DNA of 64,000 nucleotides from Desulfuromonadaceae bacterium (GTDB lineage: Bacteria; Desulfobacterota; Desulfuromonadia; Geobacterales; Pseudopelobacteraceae). Positions 60,875 through 64,000 of the stretch are shown here, one piece after another. Position 1 is the first letter of the stretch; each line of letters opens with the position of its first letter. The DNA lies in NCBI GenBank assembly GCA_028681335.1, contig JAQUIT010000019.1, positions 1-64,000 of the forward strand. Direction: 5' to 3'. The notes beneath the pieces are model-generated. The model had not been told where the DNA came from. It made no database searches and saw nothing but the letters and a program-made list of their open reading frames with translations. Both the position numbers and the translations under genes were made by a program.

Positions 60875-60979
60875 ATGTTTGGTTTCAGTACGGCAGACTG
60901 GATCTTTTGCGGATTTATCCTGGTAGTCATCTTTGTTTGTGTTGCCATCAGCGATATGCGCAAATCAAAAAACCAGTAA
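60875..60979 (+). CDS. 34-aa single-pass membrane peptide
   Basis: AGGAGTTGATA precedes the ATG, 2 bases after the TPR stop. The product is MFGFSTADWIFCG, a hydrophobic core FILVVIFVCVAI, and a short polar tail SDMRKSKNQ. Its position in a tight operon and good ribosome binding site favour a real gene. Such micropeptides often bind larger membrane proteins. Confidence 0.6.
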   Translation: MFGFSTADWIFCGFILVVIFVCVAISDMRKSKNQ

Positions 60980-61009
60980 TGTTAAAACATATTTTGAGGC
61001 GGGGCCGGC

Positions 61010-61462
61010 GTGGAAGATAGCGACATTCATAACGAGAATGAGCTTAAGAGGCCGCTGGGTATGACTCTGCTTGGCGGGCTTTATCTATTCTTTTTTATAC
61101 TGACGGTCTCCTCGTATGGCCAGCCGACCCCGTTCATGGGGACCATCTATTATGGGACAAAAGCCGGTGTACTGGTGTTTTTTGACAGCATACTATGCCT
61201 CTACCTGTTTCTGGGGCTTATGAAGCACCAAAACCTGACCTGGTATCTTCTGCTCGCCTACAATGCTTTTGAAGTGGTGAACACAATGGTAAACATGGTG
61301 GTCATAACGCCTGCCGAACTGGAGAAAGTTGTCGGTGAAAAGATCGATCCGGCCGGGCTGATTGCCAGCAACGTGGGTGTCATTGTCGCAATTCTGCTTC
61401 TCTCCGCTTTTATCTTCCATCAGCGCGGCTATTTTACCAACCGGTCAAAGTACCTCTTCTGA
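61010..61462 (+). CDS. Membrane protein of unknown function, 150 aa
   Basis: GTG start. Four hydrophobic segments are seen (MTLLGGLYLFFFILTVSSY; GVLVFFDSILCLYLFLGL; NLTWYLLLAYNAFEVVNTMV; GVIVAILLLSAFIFH). No family was recognised. It follows the 34-aa peptide by 30 bases and may be the last gene of the deacetylase-TPR set. Confidence 0.65.
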   Translation: MEDSDIHNENELKRPLGMTLLGGLYLFFFILTVSSYGQPTPFMGTIYYGTKAGVLVFFDSILCLYLFLGLMKHQNLTWYLLLAYNAFEVVNTMVNMVVITPAELEKVVGEKIDPAGLIASNVGVIVAILLLSAFIFHQRGYFTNRSKYLF

Positions 61463-61595
61463 TATTAGGCGGCATCAATACAGTGTCTGCCCAACAGATT
61501 CACGGCCAGATATTTTAATGATAATTTGCTCCATAGCCCGTTATGGGCATCATTTTTATTCCCCAGCCACGCCGAATAAGCTATAGTAAGATGCT

Positions 61596-61982
61596 ATGGG
61601 ACGAATACTATTAGTTGATGACGATCCGGCCTTTACCCGCTTTTTGGCGGCCTATATCGCAGACAATTTTCCGCTGCTATCAGTTGAGGTTTGCAACAAC
61701 CCGATCTCGGCGCTTCATTCCATAAAAGTCGGCGGTTATGATCTGATGCTTATAGATCTTGAGATGCCGGCCATGGATGGCATGAAGCTCCTCAACTTTG
61801 CCGTGGGAGCCGGAATGGACAAAAACCGGATTGTCATACTCTCGGGCCGGGATGCTGACTTTCTGCATGGAATCTGCCCAATGGGTACCTGTCTGGCTGT
61901 GCTGAACAAATTTGAGGCGCGCCAGAAGAGTGTGCTCGACATGGTCTTCAACTCGCTCAACAAAAAATCCGAAGTTCCCTGA
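61596..61982 (+). CDS. Single-domain response regulator
   Basis: The product is 128 aa, a receiver only: RILLVDDDPAFTRFLAAYIA, acceptor Asp in LMLIDLEMPAMDGMKLL, Ser in VILSGRDADF and a Lys in LNKFEARQ. No output domain. It would act by phosphorylation-dependent binding. It lies 6 bases before the DUF401 gene. Confidence 0.88.
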   Translation: MGRILLVDDDPAFTRFLAAYIADNFPLLSVEVCNNPISALHSIKVGGYDLMLIDLEMPAMDGMKLLNFAVGAGMDKNRIVILSGRDADFLHGICPMGTCLAVLNKFEARQKSVLDMVFNSLNKKSEVP

Positions 61983-61988
61983 CCTGCT

Positions 61989-63197
61989 ATGGTCGATCTG
62001 CTGAAAACTGTCGCTGTTATGGCTGTTATTGTTGTGCTGCTACGGCGCAAGGTGTCCATGTCGGCCGTCATGCCGCTCGGCGCACTGATGCTGGGAATTC
62101 TCTACCTCACCCCTCCTCTCCAATTTCTCAAGGCAACCGCGGTTGCCATTTTTGATCCCAAATCACTTGAAATGACCTTGACCCTGATGCTGACGATGGT
62201 AATGGAGAACATCCTGCGTACCACCGGCATGCTCAAGCGCATGGTCAGCTCGCTGTCTACGGCAATTCCGGACCGGCGTATTGTCATGGCCGCCCTGCCT
62301 GCCATGATAGGAATGCTTCCCTCTCCGGGGGGGGCAGTTTTCTCGGCTCCCATGGTTGAGGAAGCGTCCGGTGATGCCGACATGGCCCCTGAACAGAAGG
62401 CGCTGATAAACTACTGGTACCGGCACATATGGGAGTACGTTTCGCCCCTGTATCCAGGTATCATCCTTGCGGCCGGTGTTACCGGACTTTCCACCCAGAC
62501 GCTGTTTGCCGTCAACCTCCCCTTTGCCCTGTCAGTAGTCGCCTGGGGGGCGCTGTTCTGCTTTCGTGGCGTCGGACGGCAGGAGACCAGGCCGTCGTCA
62601 GCCGGCCGCTACAGCGAATTCCTCACGTTTCTCACCATGGTCTCTCCGATAGTGCTGGCACTGCTGTTGGTCGTGATCTTTCGGGTTAATGCCGTGATTG
62701 CACTGGGTGGGGCGGTTATTACCCTTTATGGTTTCCAACGCTATACACCGGCTATGATTGTAAAAAACCTGCGCGAGAGTATCTCCGGTAAAGCGCTCTT
62801 CATGGTGATCGGTATCATGATCTTTCAGGAGGTGCTGCGTACAACCGGTGCCCTTGCAGGTATTTCAACCTTTTTTACCGTCTCGCATATGCCGGTATAT
62901 CTGCTGCTGTTTCTGATCCCGTTTGTCGCCGGAATCATGACGGGGTTGACCGTCGGCTATGTCGGCATAACGTTCCCTCTGCTGCTCCCGCTGATGGGCA
63001 CTCCGGCCCCGTCGCCGGCTCTGGTCGCACTTGCCTTCGGATCAGGTTTTGCCGGAGTAATGCTCTCTCCGGTTCATCTCTGTTATGTGCTGACCTGCGA
63101 GTATTTTCAGGCGGATATTGCCATGGTTTACCACCGCCTCTTTCTGCCTTCCGCATGTGTCATGGCGGCTGTTCTGATCCCGCTTTACTTCTGGTAA
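61989..63197 (+). CDS. DUF401 family permease-like membrane protein
   Basis: The product is 402 aa with about ten membrane segments. MVDLLKTVAVMAVIVVLLRR, ALPAMIGMLPSPGGAVFSAP, INYWYRHIWEYVSPLYPGII and GFAGVMLSPVHLCYVLTCEY match DUF401, a group related to gluconate-type transporters. The transported substrate is unknown. It follows the receiver gene closely. Confidence 0.85.
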   Translation: MVDLLKTVAVMAVIVVLLRRKVSMSAVMPLGALMLGILYLTPPLQFLKATAVAIFDPKSLEMTLTLMLTMVMENILRTTGMLKRMVSSLSTAIPDRRIVMAALPAMIGMLPSPGGAVFSAPMVEEASGDADMAPEQKALINYWYRHIWEYVSPLYPGIILAAGVTGLSTQTLFAVNLPFALSVVAWGALFCFRGVGRQETRPSSAGRYSEFLTFLTMVSPIVLALLLVVIFRVNAVIALGGAVITLYGFQRYTPAMIVKNLRESISGKALFMVIGIMIFQEVLRTTGALAGISTFFTVSHMPVYLLLFLIPFVAGIMTGLTVGYVGITFPLLLPLMGTPAPSPALVALAFGSGFAGVMLSPVHLCYVLTCEYFQADIAMVYHRLFLPSACVMAAVLIPLYFW

Positions 63198-63295
63198 CAG
63201 AGCTTGGCGTCCTGACGCTTGTCTTCTGTGGCTGCTGTGGCACAATTGATCCATGTATACCTGTCTTTAAATCCAACTGAGCGGAGGCATAACCA

Positions 63296-63949
63296 ATGAA
63301 AAAAATTGGAGTGGTACTGTCTGGGTGCGGCGTCTATGATGGCAGTGAAATTCATGAGGCGGTCCTTGTGCTTCTGGCAATAGACCGCCAGGGGTGTGAA
63401 GCGGTCTGCCTGGCACCGGCCGGTGGTTTTGCCGTCACAAATCATCTGACCGGCCAGCAAGTGGCTGAACAGCGTGATGTGTTGGTGGAAGCGGCCCGCA
63501 TCGCCCGCGGCAAGATCCGCGATATCAAAGAGGTCAAGGCTGCTGGGCTGGACGCCATAGTTTTTCCGGGCGGCTTTGGTGCGGCTAAGAACCTCTCTGA
63601 TTTTGCCGTAAAGGGTTCAACAGCCAGCGTCAATGTCGAGGTTGTCCGCCTGCTGAAGGAGATGGCGGCAGCCGGAAAACCGATCGGTGCGGTCTGCATT
63701 GCGCCGGTTCTGCTCGCAGCGGTCCTGGGGAAACAATACTCACCTACGGTGACAATTGGTAACGATGCCGCTACCGCCGCCGAAATAGAGAAGTGCGGTG
63801 CTAAGCACCAGGAATGTCCGGTGACAGAGATTGTTGTAGACAGGAAGAACAAGATCGTCACTTCGCCGGCCTATATGCTGGGCACCCGGATCTCTGAAGT
63901 GGCTGATGGAATCGATAAATGTGTGAAAGAAGTGATTAATCTGATCTGA
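63296..63949 (+). CDS. elbB: Isoprenoid biosynthesis glyoxalase ElbB (class I GAT-like)
   Basis: The product is 217 aa. KIGVVLSGCGVYDGSEIHEA, FPGGFGAAKNLSDFAVKG and GAVCIAPVLLAAVLG (nucleophilic-elbow Cys) match ElbB, a DJ-1/PfpI-like protein with glyoxalase activity reported in E. coli and historically linked to isoprenoid synthesis. CGGAGG precedes the ATG. The last 51 bases of the window after it hold nothing recognisable. Confidence 0.9.
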   Translation: MKKIGVVLSGCGVYDGSEIHEAVLVLLAIDRQGCEAVCLAPAGGFAVTNHLTGQQVAEQRDVLVEAARIARGKIRDIKEVKAAGLDAIVFPGGFGAAKNLSDFAVKGSTASVNVEVVRLLKEMAAAGKPIGAVCIAPVLLAAVLGKQYSPTVTIGNDAATAAEIEKCGAKHQECPVTEIVVDRKNKIVTSPAYMLGTRISEVADGIDKCVKEVINLI

Positions 63950-64000
63950 CTCAGCGGTGTCCGATTTGTATTTTTGCAATGGGCTTAAAAGTTCCCCCTA

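Overview
The window looks like a chromosomal segment from the Geobacterales (Geobacter and relatives). This is inferred from the right-hand two thirds: a tetrapyrrole operon with a CcsA-like membrane protein between a siroheme-type dehydrogenase and hemA, a fused cobA-hemD, leuB next to asd, a chemoreceptor with a CxxCH haem motif, many two-component proteins and sigma-54 type promoters. No rRNA, integrase, transposase or CRISPR array is visible. There are two tRNAs, Leu(CAG) and Ala(CGC).

Bases 1-9200 are accessory. Two high-GC plasmid pieces (1 to about 1745, and about 2728 to 3804) hold an HTH gene, a higBA-like toxin-antitoxin pair, iterons with DnaA-box-like ends and a 5'-truncated repA. 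They are joined to lower-GC chromosomal or island DNA. Between them lie yedK and the 3' end of a Y-family polymerase gene. To the right, a minus-strand block of DNA-processing genes runs from a NUC1 nuclease at 9191 down to a DnaQ-like exonuclease at 4091, with exonuclease VII, a MucR regulator and an IHF/HU protein. Next is a lone, very AT-rich HNH-type protein (9459-10715).

Bases 10852-22150 form a unit bounded by two diverged copies, in the same orientation, of [HTH gene + 3' end of yifB/comM]. The left HTH copy is intact and the right one is decayed. Inside are a soluble hybrid histidine kinase with an NTF2-like input domain, a sigma-54 activator, three TGTCC-type inverted repeats, a -24/-12 promoter and a tight plus-strand set: a 70-aa RiPP-precursor-like peptide, a Tat-exported metallophosphoesterase, a Tat lipoprotein with NxxGxxAF-like repeats, a 374-aa protein of unknown function and a HEAT-repeat protein. 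This is the best candidate here for an undescribed system.

Bases 22154-31600 carry an AsmA-like DUF748 protein, an acetate kinase homologue with altered active-site motifs, a DUF1904 protein, a MarR regulator with a palindromic operator, an XRE-receiver fusion, a DUF3024 protein, a secreted Ala/Lys-rich peptide behind a strong sigma-54 promoter, and hslO with truA. Bases 32349-39342 hold two thioredoxin-fold genes and the tetrapyrrole operon (siroheme dehydrogenase, ccsA-like, hemA, sfsA, hemC, cobA-hemD). Bases 39420-50644 hold ndk, tRNA-Leu, the cis/trans fatty acid isomerase, a repeat-rich lipoprotein, a pseudo-receiver membrane protein, leuB-asd, a U32 peptidase and a thermonuclease. Bases 50669-64000 hold signalling genes, rpmA-rplU, a flavin oxidoreductase, a DksA-like protein, tRNA-Ala, an AcuC-like deacetylase operon, a DUF401 permease and elbB.
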